A DNA stretch of 10,019 bases from contig JAEZLY010000270.1 in assembly GCA_023414985.1 (NCBI GenBank), positions 1-10,019 on the forward strand. The letters run 5' to 3'. This document shows positions 1-6,806 of this stretch, one piece after another. Positions within the stretch are counted from its first letter, which is position 1. Each line of letters begins with the position of its first letter. Under the pieces are notes generated by a model. The model was not told the origin of the DNA. It worked only from the letters and a program-made list of their open reading frames with translations, and ran no database searches. Origin of the DNA: Bacillota bacterium (GTDB lineage: Bacteria > Bacillota > Clostridia > Lachnospirales > Lachnospiraceae). The translations under genes were made by a program, and so were the position numbers.

Positions 1-3000
1 AGTAAGAAAGCCGGAGACAATCAATTACAGAACCTTAAAGCCTGAGAAGGATGGTCTGTTCTGTGAAAGAATCTTTGGACCCAGTAAAGACTGGGAGTGT
101 CACTGTGGTAAATATAAAAAGATCAGATATAAGGGTGTCGTATGTGATCGTTGTGGTGTTGAAGTAACGAAAGCGAGCGTACGCCGTGAGAGAATGGGTC
201 ATATTGAACTGGCTGCACCGGTTTCCCATATCTGGTATTTCAAGGGAATACCGAGCCGTATGGGTCTGATTCTTGACCTTTCTCCGAGAACTTTAGAGAA
301 GGTATTGTATTTTGCTTCTTATATCGTACTGGATAAGGGACACACTGATCTGCAATACAAGCAGGTCCTGAATGAGAAAGAGAAGCAGGAAGCCATTGAG
401 AAATACGGCTATAACAGCTTCCGTCTCGGTATGGGTGCGGAAGCCATCCAGGAGCTGCTGCAGGCAATCGACCTAGAGAAGGAATCAAAGGATTTAAAGA
501 AGGGCTTAAAGGATTCTACCGGCCAGAAGCGCGCGAGAATTATCAAGCGTCTGGAAGTAGTGGAAGCCTTCCGTGAGTCCGGCAATTCACCGGAATGGAT
601 GATTCTGTCCGTTATTCCGGTTATTCCTCCGGATCTTCGTCCGATGGTACAGCTCGATGGTGGTCGTTTTGCAACCTCCGATATGAATGATTTATATCGT
701 AGAATCATCAACCGTAATAACCGTCTGAAGAGACTTCTTGAGCTTGGTGCACCGGATATTATTGTCCGCAACGAGAAGAGAATGCTTCAGGAGGCGGTAG
801 ATGCGTTAATTGATAACGGCAGAAGAGGAAGACCTGTAACCGGACCCGGTAATAGAGCACTCAAATCTCTGTCCGATATGTTAAAGGGTAAGCAGGGACG
901 TTTCCGTCAGAACTTACTTGGTAAGCGTGTTGACTATTCCGGACGTTCCGTTATCGTCGTTGGACCCGAATTAAAGCTTTATCAGTGCGGTTTGCCGAAG
1001 GAAATGGCAATTGAGTTATTCAAACCCTTCGTTATGAAGGAACTGGTAGCAAGAGGAACCGCTCACAATATCAAATCCGCTAAGAAGATGGTGGAAAGAC
1101 TTCAGTCAGAGGTATGGGATGTCCTTGAGGAGGTTATCAAAGAACATCCGGTTATGCTGAACCGTGCTCCTACCCTTCATAGACTTGGTATCCAGGCCTT
1201 TGAGCCGGTACTGGTAGAAGGTAAGGCAATTAAGCTTCATCCTTTGGTATGTACTGCTTACAATGCGGACTTCGACGGTGACCAGATGGCTGTGCATTTG
1301 CCTCTGTCCGTAGAAGCTCAGGCTGAGTGCCGTTTCTTACTGCTTTCACCGAACAACTTGTTAAAGCCTTCCGATGGTGCGCCGGTAACCGTTCCTTCCC
1401 AGGATATGGTGCTCGGTATCTATTACCTGACCATCGAGAGAGAGACAGGTCACGGAATTACCCATTTCTACAAGAGCTTGAATGAAGCTATTCTTGCTTA
1501 TGAGAACGGGGCAATCTCTCTTCATGAGATGATCAAGGTAAGACGTTTTGGTATAAATAAAGATGGCGTTAAAGAAGCTAGATCCATAGAGTCTACTCTT
1601 GGCCGTTTTATATTTAATGAAATTATTCCTCAGGATTTAGGATTTGTTGATAGAAGCCTGGATGAAAACTTCTTAAAACTTGAGATTAACTTCCTGGTTG
1701 GTAAGAAGCAGTTAAAGCCTATCCTTGAAAAATGTATCAATATTCATGGATCAACAAATACAGCGGAGATTCTCGATGCTGTTAAGTCGTTGGGCTATAA
1801 ATATTCCACCCGTGCAGCTATGACTGTATCTATTTCCGATATGGAGGTACCTGCAGATAAGCCGAAGATTATGGCTGATGCAGAGGCTACCATTGAAAAT
1901 ATCGCGAAGGAATACAGACGCGGTAGGATGACCGAAGAAGAAAGATATAATACCGTTATCGAGACCTGGAAGGAAGCAGATAAGGTGCTTACCGAGAAGC
2001 TGCTTGGCGGTCTGGACAAATTCAACAATATTAAGATGATGTCCGACTCCGGTGCCCGTGGTTCCGATAAGCAGATCAAACAGCTTGCCGGTATGCGTGG
2101 TTTGATGGCGGATACCTCCGGTAGAACCATCGAGTTACCGATTAAGTCCAACCTTCGTGAAGGACTTGACGTATTGGAATACTTCATCTCCGCACATGGT
2201 GCTCGTAAGGGTCTATCCGATACCGCGCTCCGTACCGCTGACTCCGGTTACCTGACCCGTCGTCTGGTAGACGTTTCACAGGATTTAATTATTCGTGAAG
2301 TGGATTGCTGCGAGGGCCATGAAATTCCGGGTATGTGGATCAAGGCATTCACCGACGGTAAGGAAGTGATCGAAAGCTTAGAGGAGAGAATCACCGGAAG
2401 ATATTCCTGTGAATCTATCTATGATGCTGATGGTAGTATGATTGTGAAAGCAAATCATATGATTACACCGAAACGTGCTGCTAAGATTATGGCAACCGGT
2501 GTTGATAAAGTTAAGATTCGTACCGTATTATCCTGTAAATCACATATCGGTGTCTGTGCGAAGTGTTATGGTGCCAACATGGCAACCGGCGAAGCAGTTC
2601 AGGTAGGCGAAGCAGTAGGTATCATCGCTGCTCAGTCCATCGGTGAGCCCGGTACCCAGCTGACCATGCGTACGTTCCACACCGGTGGTGTTGCAGGTGA
2701 TGACATCACACAGGGTCTTCCCCGTGTCGAGGAGCTTTTCGAGGCCAGAAAACCGAAGGGTCTTGCAATCATTGCAGAGTTCGGCGGTGTGGTTACGATC
2801 AAGGATACGAAGAAGAAACGTGAAGTAATTATTACCAATAACGAGACCATGGAGTCCAAAGCATATTTAATCCCCTACGGTTCCAGAATTAAGGTTCAGG
2901 ACAATGACGTTCTGGAGGCTGGTGATGAGCTGACAGAGGGTAGCGTAAATCCTCACGATATCTTAAAGATCAAGGGTATCCGTGCCGTACAGGATTATAT

Positions 3001-3763
3001 GATCCAGGAGGTTCAGAGAGTTTACCGTTTACAGGGTGTTGAAATCAATGATAAGCATATCGAGGTTATTGTTCGTCAGATGCTGAAGAAGATTCGGATC
3101 GAGACCAACGGTGACACCAATTTCTTGCCCGGTACACTGATTGATATCCTTGAATTTGAGGATGAGAACGAGAGATTAATCGCAGAAGGCTTAGAGCCTG
3201 CAGACGGAAAACAGGTAATGCTTGGTATTACCAAGGCTTCCCTTGCGACTAACTCCTTCTTATCAGCAGCTTCCTTCCAGGAGACCACCAAGGTTCTTAC
3301 CGAGGCAGCAATCAAGGGTAAGGTTGATCCGTTGATCGGTCTGAAGGAAAATGTTATCATCGGTAAGTTAATTCCTGCCGGAACCGGTATGAAGAGATAT
3401 CGCTCCGTGAAGCTGGATACCGATACGATGGAAGAATATATGCTGTCCGAAGACATCGACGCTGAAGGCAATTATATGGATGAGTACGGCACCTTCGAGT
3501 ACCAGGAAGATGGTTACAATGAAGGAGAGTACTACGATGAGGAAAGCGAAGAGTTCGAAGGGGAAGACGGAATTCCGGAAATCGTATACGACGAAGATAA
3601 GTACTCCAGTAAAAATGACTTTATGCAGAGAGAAGACGCTATTCCGGGAGTGGACGATGCCCATGTAAACTATGGCGAGAACACTCATAACGACGGCGAC
3701 TGGACAGAGACTGAATTCAATCTGAAGGGTATCTCAGAAGACGATTACAGCGACGGTCTGTAA
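1..3763 (+). CDS. rpoC: DNA-directed RNA polymerase subunit beta' (5' end outside window)
   Basis: This is the beta' subunit of RNA polymerase, which forms the catalytic core with beta. The frame is open from position 2, with 1253 residues visible; comparison with remembered Bacillus RpoC suggests about 30 N-terminal residues are missing. Visible landmarks are the N-terminal zinc site (Cys codons at 98, 104, 143 and 152), the catalytic Mg motif NADFDGDQ (1262-1285), the bridge helix around GARKGLSDTALRTADSGYL (about 2195-2255), a second zinc site (Cys codons near 2306, 2534, 2555 and 2564) and the trigger loop around LTMRTFHTGG (about 2660-2690). The large insertion seen in proteobacterial beta' within the trigger loop is absent, as in Firmicutes. 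The last 115 residues (from 3416) form a tail with 41 Asp/Glu and only 4 Lys/Arg, which Bacillus RpoC lacks. The stop is TAA at 3761, followed by a terminator. Identity is certain; the role of the tail is unknown. Confidence 0.99.
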   Translation, partial: VRKPETINYRTLKPEKDGLFCERIFGPSKDWECHCGKYKKIRYKGVVCDRCGVEVTKASVRRERMGHIELAAPVSHIWYFKGIPSRMGLILDLSPRTLEKVLYFASYIVLDKGHTDLQYKQVLNEKEKQEAIEKYGYNSFRLGMGAEAIQELLQAIDLEKESKDLKKGLKDSTGQKRARIIKRLEVVEAFRESGNSPEWMILSVIPVIPPDLRPMVQLDGGRFATSDMNDLYRRIINRNNRLKRLLELGAPDIIVRNEKRMLQEAVDALIDNGRRGRPVTGPGNRALKSLSDMLKGKQGRFRQNLLGKRVDYSGRSVIVVGPELKLYQCGLPKEMAIELFKPFVMKELVARGTAHNIKSAKKMVERLQSEVWDVLEEVIKEHPVMLNRAPTLHRLGIQAFEPVLVEGKAIKLHPLVCTAYNADFDGDQMAVHLPLSVEAQAECRFLLLSPNNLLKPSDGAPVTVPSQDMVLGIYYLTIERETGHGITHFYKSLNEAILAYENGAISLHEMIKVRRFGINKDGVKEARSIESTLGRFIFNEIIPQDLGFVDRSLDENFLKLEINFLVGKKQLKPILEKCINIHGSTNTAEILDAVKSLGYKYSTRAAMTVSISDMEVPADKPKIMADAEATIENIAKEYRRGRMTEEERYNTVIETWKEADKVLTEKLLGGLDKFNNIKMMSDSGARGSDKQIKQLAGMRGLMADTSGRTIELPIKSNLREGLDVLEYFISAHGARKGLSDTALRTADSGYLTRRLVDVSQDLIIREVDCCEGHEIPGMWIKAFTDGKEVIESLEERITGRYSCESIYDADGSMIVKANHMITPKRAAKIMATGVDKVKIRTVLSCKSHIGVCAKCYGANMATGEAVQVGEAVGIIAAQSIGEPGTQLTMRTFHTGGVAGDDITQGLPRVEELFEARKPKGLAIIAEFGGVVTIKDTKKKREVIITNNETMESKAYLIPYGSRIKVQDNDVLEAGDELTEGSVNPHDILKIKGIRAVQDYMIQEVQRVYRLQGVEINDKHIEVIVRQMLKKIRIETNGDTNFLPGTLIDILEFEDENERLIAEGLEPADGKQVMLGITKASLATNSFLSAASFQETTKVLTEAAIKGKVDPLIGLKENVIIGKLIPAGTGMKRYRSVKLDTDTMEEYMLSEDIDAEGNYMDEYGTFEYQEDGYNEGEYYDEESEEFEGEDGIPEIVYDEDKYSSKNDFMQREDAIPGVDDAHVNYGENTHNDGDWTETEFNLKGISEDDYSDGL

Positions 3764-3798
3764 AGCTTAAACATTCGCTTGATACTTTAATCAATCAT

Positions 3799-3852
3799 AA
3801 AAAGTCACATGCATTTGGTATGAGTGATATACCATCTGCATGTGACTTTTAT
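3799..3852. terminator. Bidirectional intrinsic terminator between convergent rpoC and the P-type ATPase gene
   Basis: The left arm at 3800-3813 (AAAAGTCACATGCA) and right arm at 3837-3850 are perfect reverse complements. The stem continues inside after a 2x2 mismatch with TGGTAT (3816-3821) against ATACCA (3829-3834), leaving a 7-nt loop. The stem ends in A/T runs, so each strand gives a hairpin followed by a U-tract. It sits 36 bp after the rpoC stop and about 45 bp past the ATPase stop on the other strand, so it can end transcription from both sides. Confidence 0.93.
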
Positions 3853-3897
3853 TTATGGACATTATGATAGGTGAAATAGCTGTCTATTCCGTTTCTA

Positions 3898-6435
3898 TTA
3901 GGATCTACGTTCTTTTCTTCTGCAGATCGCTTTCACAGCTTCATACCAGAATACGGATATGGCAGCGATTCCGAATACTTCAGCCAGTTCTGCGGCCGAG
4001 AGTGCAGTCAGACTCAGGATTCCGGAGAAAGGGGTATACATAATAATACACAAGCCGGCAAGAGTACCGGTAACTACGATCCAGAAGATACGATCCTTCG
4101 AAAGCAGTCTTATGCTTTGAAGCACGGAAGCTCTTTTGGAGCTATTCACAATCACCAGGAACAGATTAGATACCATCAGGATGGATAGCCCCATTGTTCT
4201 TGCCAAAGCACTTTCAGAGGGAGCAGTATGGAGTACCGTAAGGTAGGTCGAAAAGGATGCAGCAAAGATGACAAGACCCTGCAGGATGCTTTTAAATAAG
4301 GTACCCCTGGTTAGTATGTTCTCCTTGGGATCTCTGGGCTTTCGCTCCATGATATCCGCTTCGGCCGGCTGGCGCTCCAATACGATGGAGCAGGTTGGAT
4401 CAATGATTAATTCCAATAATACTACATGAATGGGTAGCAGTAATAAATCCTTCGGTCCGATATTCAAAAAGGGAGCTAAAAGCGCTGAGAAGGCAATCGG
4501 AATATGGATGGTAAATACGTAACCTACGGCTTTTCTGATATTTTCATAAATTCTTCTGCCGTCATGGATGGTCTCTACAATCGTGGAGAAGTTATCATCC
4601 ATCAGAACCAAATCCGCAGCCTCTCTGGATACCTCGGAACCACGTTTTCCCATTGCGATACCGATATCTGCGGATTTCAGAGCAGGTGCATCGTTGACAC
4701 CGTCACCGGTCATGGCAACGATTTCGCCGTTTGCCTGAAAGGCTTTCACGATACGCATCTTATGTTCGGGAATAACGCGGGAGAAGATGCTGACGTCCTG
4801 GATATGGGCACGGAGTTCTTCGTCGCTCATCCGGTCGAGCTCTTCCCCGGTAATGATTTTATCGCTGTGCGGCATGCCGATTTGTTTGGCTATGGAGCTT
4901 GCGGTAACGCCACTGTCACCGGTAATCATAACTACGCGTACACCTGCTTTTACACAGTGCTTGATATCCTCCTTCACGGACTCTCTCGGCGGATCTGCAA
5001 GACCGATTAATCCGCAAAAGGTAAGCTCACAATCCGTGATAACGGCGGGAATTTCCTTCTCACTCGCAGGTTTCATGATACCGATACCGATGACACGAAG
5101 ACCCTTTTTTGACAGTTCCAGAATTTTATCCTCTACCAGCTGCAACTTGGCAGGAGGCAGGTCGCATAGTCTGAGAAGCCGTTCCGGCGAGCCCTTGGCG
5201 GCAATCAGAAGTTCACCGTCATGGCGCCAGACATGCCCCATCATTTTTAATTCATTCGTAAAAGGATATTCGGTAATGAATTCGCCGCCGAACAGATGGG
5301 CTTCCGGTATTCCGAGCTTCTCACAATGTGCAAGCATGGCTTTTTCCATAGGATCGTAAGCATCTGTTTCACAGCCGAGACCCATGATTTCACATAAATC
5401 TTCTTCATCCTGGTTAATAGCCCAGGTTTCCTGGACTGTCATCTGATTCATGGTAATGGTACCTGTCTTATCGACGCATAGAACGGATACTGCACCCAGA
5501 GTTTCGACTTCGGGAAGTCTGCGCACCAGAGAATGCTTTTTGGCCAATCTCCATGCTCCCATGGATAAAAAGACGGTAAGAATGACCGGGAATTCCTCCG
5601 GGATCATCGCCATAGCAAGGGTGATTCCTGATAGAATACTTTCGATTATTCTGTCTACGATTTTGTGATCCGGAATATTGAAATAGGTTAATGCCATAAC
5701 CAGCAGAAACAGAACTCCGGCAATAGCAGCACAGGTTTTTACGAGGGTACCGATTTGTTTTTGCATGGGGGACGGAGTCTCAACCGCGTTGATGATACCT
5801 AATCCGATCTTGCCGTATTCCGTGGCTGCTCCGATTTTATCAACCTTTACGATGGCGCTGCCCTGTGTTACAAGAGTCCCGGAATAACAGTAATCTTTTC
5901 TCCAGAAACCGTTCCATTCCTGGGTGGTGGTGTCATTTGCGGTGATCTTCCATACTCCTTCCGCTTCTCCTGTCAGAGTGGATTCATCCACGCAGAGATC
6001 ATTGGCTTTCAGGATTTCTCCGTCGGCGGGGATCTTCACACCCTCCTTTATGATCATCAGATCGCCGGGAACCAGATCGATACTTGCAATTTCATGTTCC
6101 TTACTTTCCCGGATTACGGTGATATGCGGGGCAGATAGTTCCTTCAAAGCGTTGAGAGTCTGATCGGTCTTCCATTCCTGAATGACATCGATACTGATGA
6201 CACCGACGACAAAGATCAGCATGATAATGCCGTCGCGCGGTTCCCCGAGAAGAAAATAAATGACTGCTGCAATCAGCAGTAGAAGGAACATCGGCTCACA
6301 GATGATCGTAAAGACCTTGTGGATAAAGCTCTCCTTCTTCTTGGAAGAAAGCTCGTTCTTGCCGTACTGTTCCGCTAGTTTTTTCGCCTGATCATTTGTC
6401 AGACCTTGAAAGGCGATGGTTTTTTGTTCTGTCAT
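3898..6435 (-). CDS. Cation-translocating P-type ATPase, PEEFPV subgroup
   Basis: This is a membrane ion pump that hydrolyses ATP through a phospho-aspartate intermediate. With the ATG at 6435 it has 845 residues, the usual length for P2-type pumps. In order: cation-ATPase N-terminal domain (about 8-60), helices M1-M2 (about 42-85), actuator domain with TGEA at 155-158 in place of the usual TGES, M3-M4 (about 231-291) with PEEFPV at 279-284, phosphorylation motif DKTGTIT with Asp322, nucleotide-binding motif KGSPE (414-418), TGD (505-507), TGDGVNDAP (576-584), and six C-terminal helices (about 636-836). M4 keeps the Glu of the SERCA PEGLP motif, but M5 reads IHIPIA and M6 reads LELIIDP, so several residues that bind Ca2+ in SERCA differ. 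The transported ion cannot be named; NCBI-style labels of calcium pump would overreach. No metal-binding His/Cys repeats are present, which argues against a P1B heavy-metal exporter. It stands alone, convergent with rpoC and divergent from the ferritin-like gene. Confidence 0.95.
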   Translation of the reverse strand: MTEQKTIAFQGLTNDQAKKLAEQYGKNELSSKKKESFIHKVFTIICEPMFLLLLIAAVIYFLLGEPRDGIIMLIFVVGVISIDVIQEWKTDQTLNALKELSAPHITVIRESKEHEIASIDLVPGDLMIIKEGVKIPADGEILKANDLCVDESTLTGEAEGVWKITANDTTTQEWNGFWRKDYCYSGTLVTQGSAIVKVDKIGAATEYGKIGLGIINAVETPSPMQKQIGTLVKTCAAIAGVLFLLVMALTYFNIPDHKIVDRIIESILSGITLAMAMIPEEFPVILTVFLSMGAWRLAKKHSLVRRLPEVETLGAVSVLCVDKTGTITMNQMTVQETWAINQDEEDLCEIMGLGCETDAYDPMEKAMLAHCEKLGIPEAHLFGGEFITEYPFTNELKMMGHVWRHDGELLIAAKGSPERLLRLCDLPPAKLQLVEDKILELSKKGLRVIGIGIMKPASEKEIPAVITDCELTFCGLIGLADPPRESVKEDIKHCVKAGVRVVMITGDSGVTASSIAKQIGMPHSDKIITGEELDRMSDEELRAHIQDVSIFSRVIPEHKMRIVKAFQANGEIVAMTGDGVNDAPALKSADIGIAMGKRGSEVSREAADLVLMDDNFSTIVETIHDGRRIYENIRKAVGYVFTIHIPIAFSALLAPFLNIGPKDLLLLPIHVVLLELIIDPTCSIVLERQPAEADIMERKPRDPKENILTRGTLFKSILQGLVIFAASFSTYLTVLHTAPSESALARTMGLSILMVSNLFLVIVNSSKRASVLQSIRLLSKDRIFWIVVTGTLAGLCIIMYTPFSGILSLTALSAAELAEVFGIAAISVFWYEAVKAICRRKERRS

Positions 6436-6443
6436 AACAGTTA

Positions 6444-6448
6444 CCTCC
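6444..6448 (-). promoter_or_regulatory. Ribosome binding site that fixes the ATPase start
   Basis: GGAGG on the minus strand lies 8 nt before the ATG at 6435, the ideal distance. The same frame is open to a TTG at 6450, but that codon overlaps this Shine-Dalgarno sequence and has no site of its own, so the ATG is preferred and the protein starts MTEQKT. Confidence 0.9.
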
Positions 6449-6501
6449 AATATGTTTTGAATATTGATTTGATAGCTCTATGGCATTGCAAAATTCTGGT
6501 A

Positions 6502-6540
6502 ATGTTCCAAAAAGGGTAAAAAAATACACCCATGAAACAT
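6502..6540 (-). other. Attenuator-like two-tier hairpin in the ATPase leader
   Basis: On the minus strand ATGTTTC (6534-6540) can pair with GGAACAT (6502-6508) with one G-U pair. Inside that, GGGTG (6527-6531) pairs with TACCC (6514-6518), also with one G-U, and TACCC is followed at once by TTTTT. The inner stem plus U-tract resembles a weak terminator, and the outer stem could sequester it or compete with it. The 5-bp inner stem is short for an efficient terminator, so the call is tentative. Confidence 0.3.
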
Positions 6541-6588
6541 TTACTGTCCCACAGATGCTGTATCTGTTGCCGTTGCCGGCCCGGCCCC

Positions 6589-6601
6589 ATGAATAATTCA
6601 T
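6589..6601. repeat. Perfect 6-1-6 palindrome in the divergent intergenic region
   Basis: ATGAATAATTCAT is a perfect inverted repeat around one base, with an AATnATT core. Fur and PerR boxes of Gram-positive bacteria share such a core (PerR: TTATAATnATTATAA), but the outer bases here do not fit either consensus. It lies about 46 nt downstream of the inferred ATPase transcription start and about 190 bp upstream of the ferritin-like gene. It could be an operator for either gene or a chance palindrome in AT-rich DNA. Confidence 0.3.
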
Positions 6602-6653
6602 CGCCTGCTCAGTTTGTACCGTAGATTAATATGCAGTGCAAAGAGATAAATTA

Positions 6654-6682
6654 ATTTTACAATAGATATTATACTCAGTCAA
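6654..6682 (-). promoter_or_regulatory. Sigma-A type promoter for the P-type ATPase gene
   Basis: On the minus strand TTGACT (6677-6682) and TAAAAT (6654-6659) are separated by exactly 17 nt (6660-6676). Each box matches five of six consensus bases. No comparable promoter was found closer to the ATPase start, so this is the best candidate and implies a leader of about 210 nt. Confidence 0.75.
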
Positions 6683-6749
6683 GAAGTATTTGGTGCTGCT
6701 CAATTAACAGGGATAACCATTGAATTACTTTAATTCTTCCTCCCGCCTC

Positions 6750-6776
6750 ACATATTTCTTATTGTATCATAAAATA
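6750..6776 (+). promoter_or_regulatory. Possible promoter of the ferritin-like gene, resembling a sigma-K site
   Basis: The plus strand has AC at 6750-6751, a 16-nt spacer, then CATAAAATA at 6768-6776. This fits the Bacillus sporulation sigma-K pattern (AC, about 16-17 nt, CATAnnnTA). The same bases can be read as a poor sigma-A site (CTCACA 6747-6752, 17 nt, TAAAAT 6770-6775). Either gives a start near 6783, about 25 nt before the chosen ATG, with the ribosome binding site between. The motif is short and the DNA AT-rich, so chance is a real alternative. Confidence 0.3.
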
Positions 6777-6793
6777 GTAGCATCAAACGGTAT

Positions 6794-6797
6794 GGAG
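6794..6797 (+). promoter_or_regulatory. Ribosome binding site that decides the ferritin-like start
   Basis: GGAG lies 9 nt before the ATG at 6807. The upstream in-frame ATG at 6792 overlaps it and has no Shine-Dalgarno sequence, and the still earlier TTG at 6720 lies upstream of the inferred promoter. Confidence 0.7.
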
Positions 6798-6806
6798 CAG
6801 AAGACT

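Larger units (their letters stand above)
6436..6648 (-). promoter_or_regulatory. Long, hairpin-rich 5' leader of the P-type ATPase mRNA
   Basis: If the promoter at 6654-6682 is used, transcription starts near 6647 and the mRNA has about 210 nt before the ATG. Read on the minus strand, the leader contains a short palindrome (6589-6601), a GC-rich block with GCCG-GCAA-CGGC, which is a stem capped by a GNRA-type tetraloop (about 6568-6579), a perfect 6-bp hairpin ACAGAT/ATCTGT with a 5-nt loop (6551-6567), and a larger hairpin followed by U's (6502-6540). The last 65 nt before the gene are AT-rich and look unstructured. I could not match it to any riboswitch class I know (checked by eye for yybP-ykoY, M-box, fluoride, NiCo, cobalamin and c-di-AMP types). 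A regulatory leader is inferred from length and structure; no ligand is proposed. Confidence 0.45.

Noticed and set aside
1540..1780. Stretch of rpoC with more AT-rich, less preferred codons than its surroundings
   Set aside because: It coincides with a naturally variable part of beta' and the frame and flanking conserved blocks are intact, so transfer or recombination is not needed to explain it.
1795..3688. Several minus-strand open frames within rpoC, and one on the plus strand at 3480-3668
   Set aside because: All lie inside the conserved rpoC frame and show Ser-rich or compositionally skewed translations typical of shadow frames.
4504..5359. Open frames of 168 and 190 codons on the plus strand opposite the ATPase gene
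   Set aside because: They run antisense through conserved ATPase motifs, have no ribosome binding site and no recognisable protein features, so they are by-products of the codon usage of the real gene.
6392..6601. A 69-codon minus-strand frame starting at 6601 that overlaps the ATPase start
   Set aside because: It lacks a good ribosome binding site, has no recognisable features, runs through the hairpins of the leader and overlaps the ATPase gene in another frame. A leader peptide role cannot be excluded but nothing supports it.
6436..6650. Fluoride-type riboswitch suggested by GGCGATG in the ATPase leader
   Set aside because: The partner CGCC segment and the downstream conserved bases of that class are missing, so the match is limited to a few bases.
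6667..6675. Plus-strand -10 like boxes TATTAT and TATACT before the ferritin-like gene
   Set aside because: No acceptable -35 box exists at 16-18 nt upstream; the sequence is the spacer of the minus-strand ATPase promoter.
6720..6806. N-terminal extension of the ferritin-like protein from TTG 6720 or ATG 6792
   Set aside because: No ribosome binding site precedes either codon, the first part is AT-rich and unlike the family, and GGAG is placed correctly for ATG 6807.
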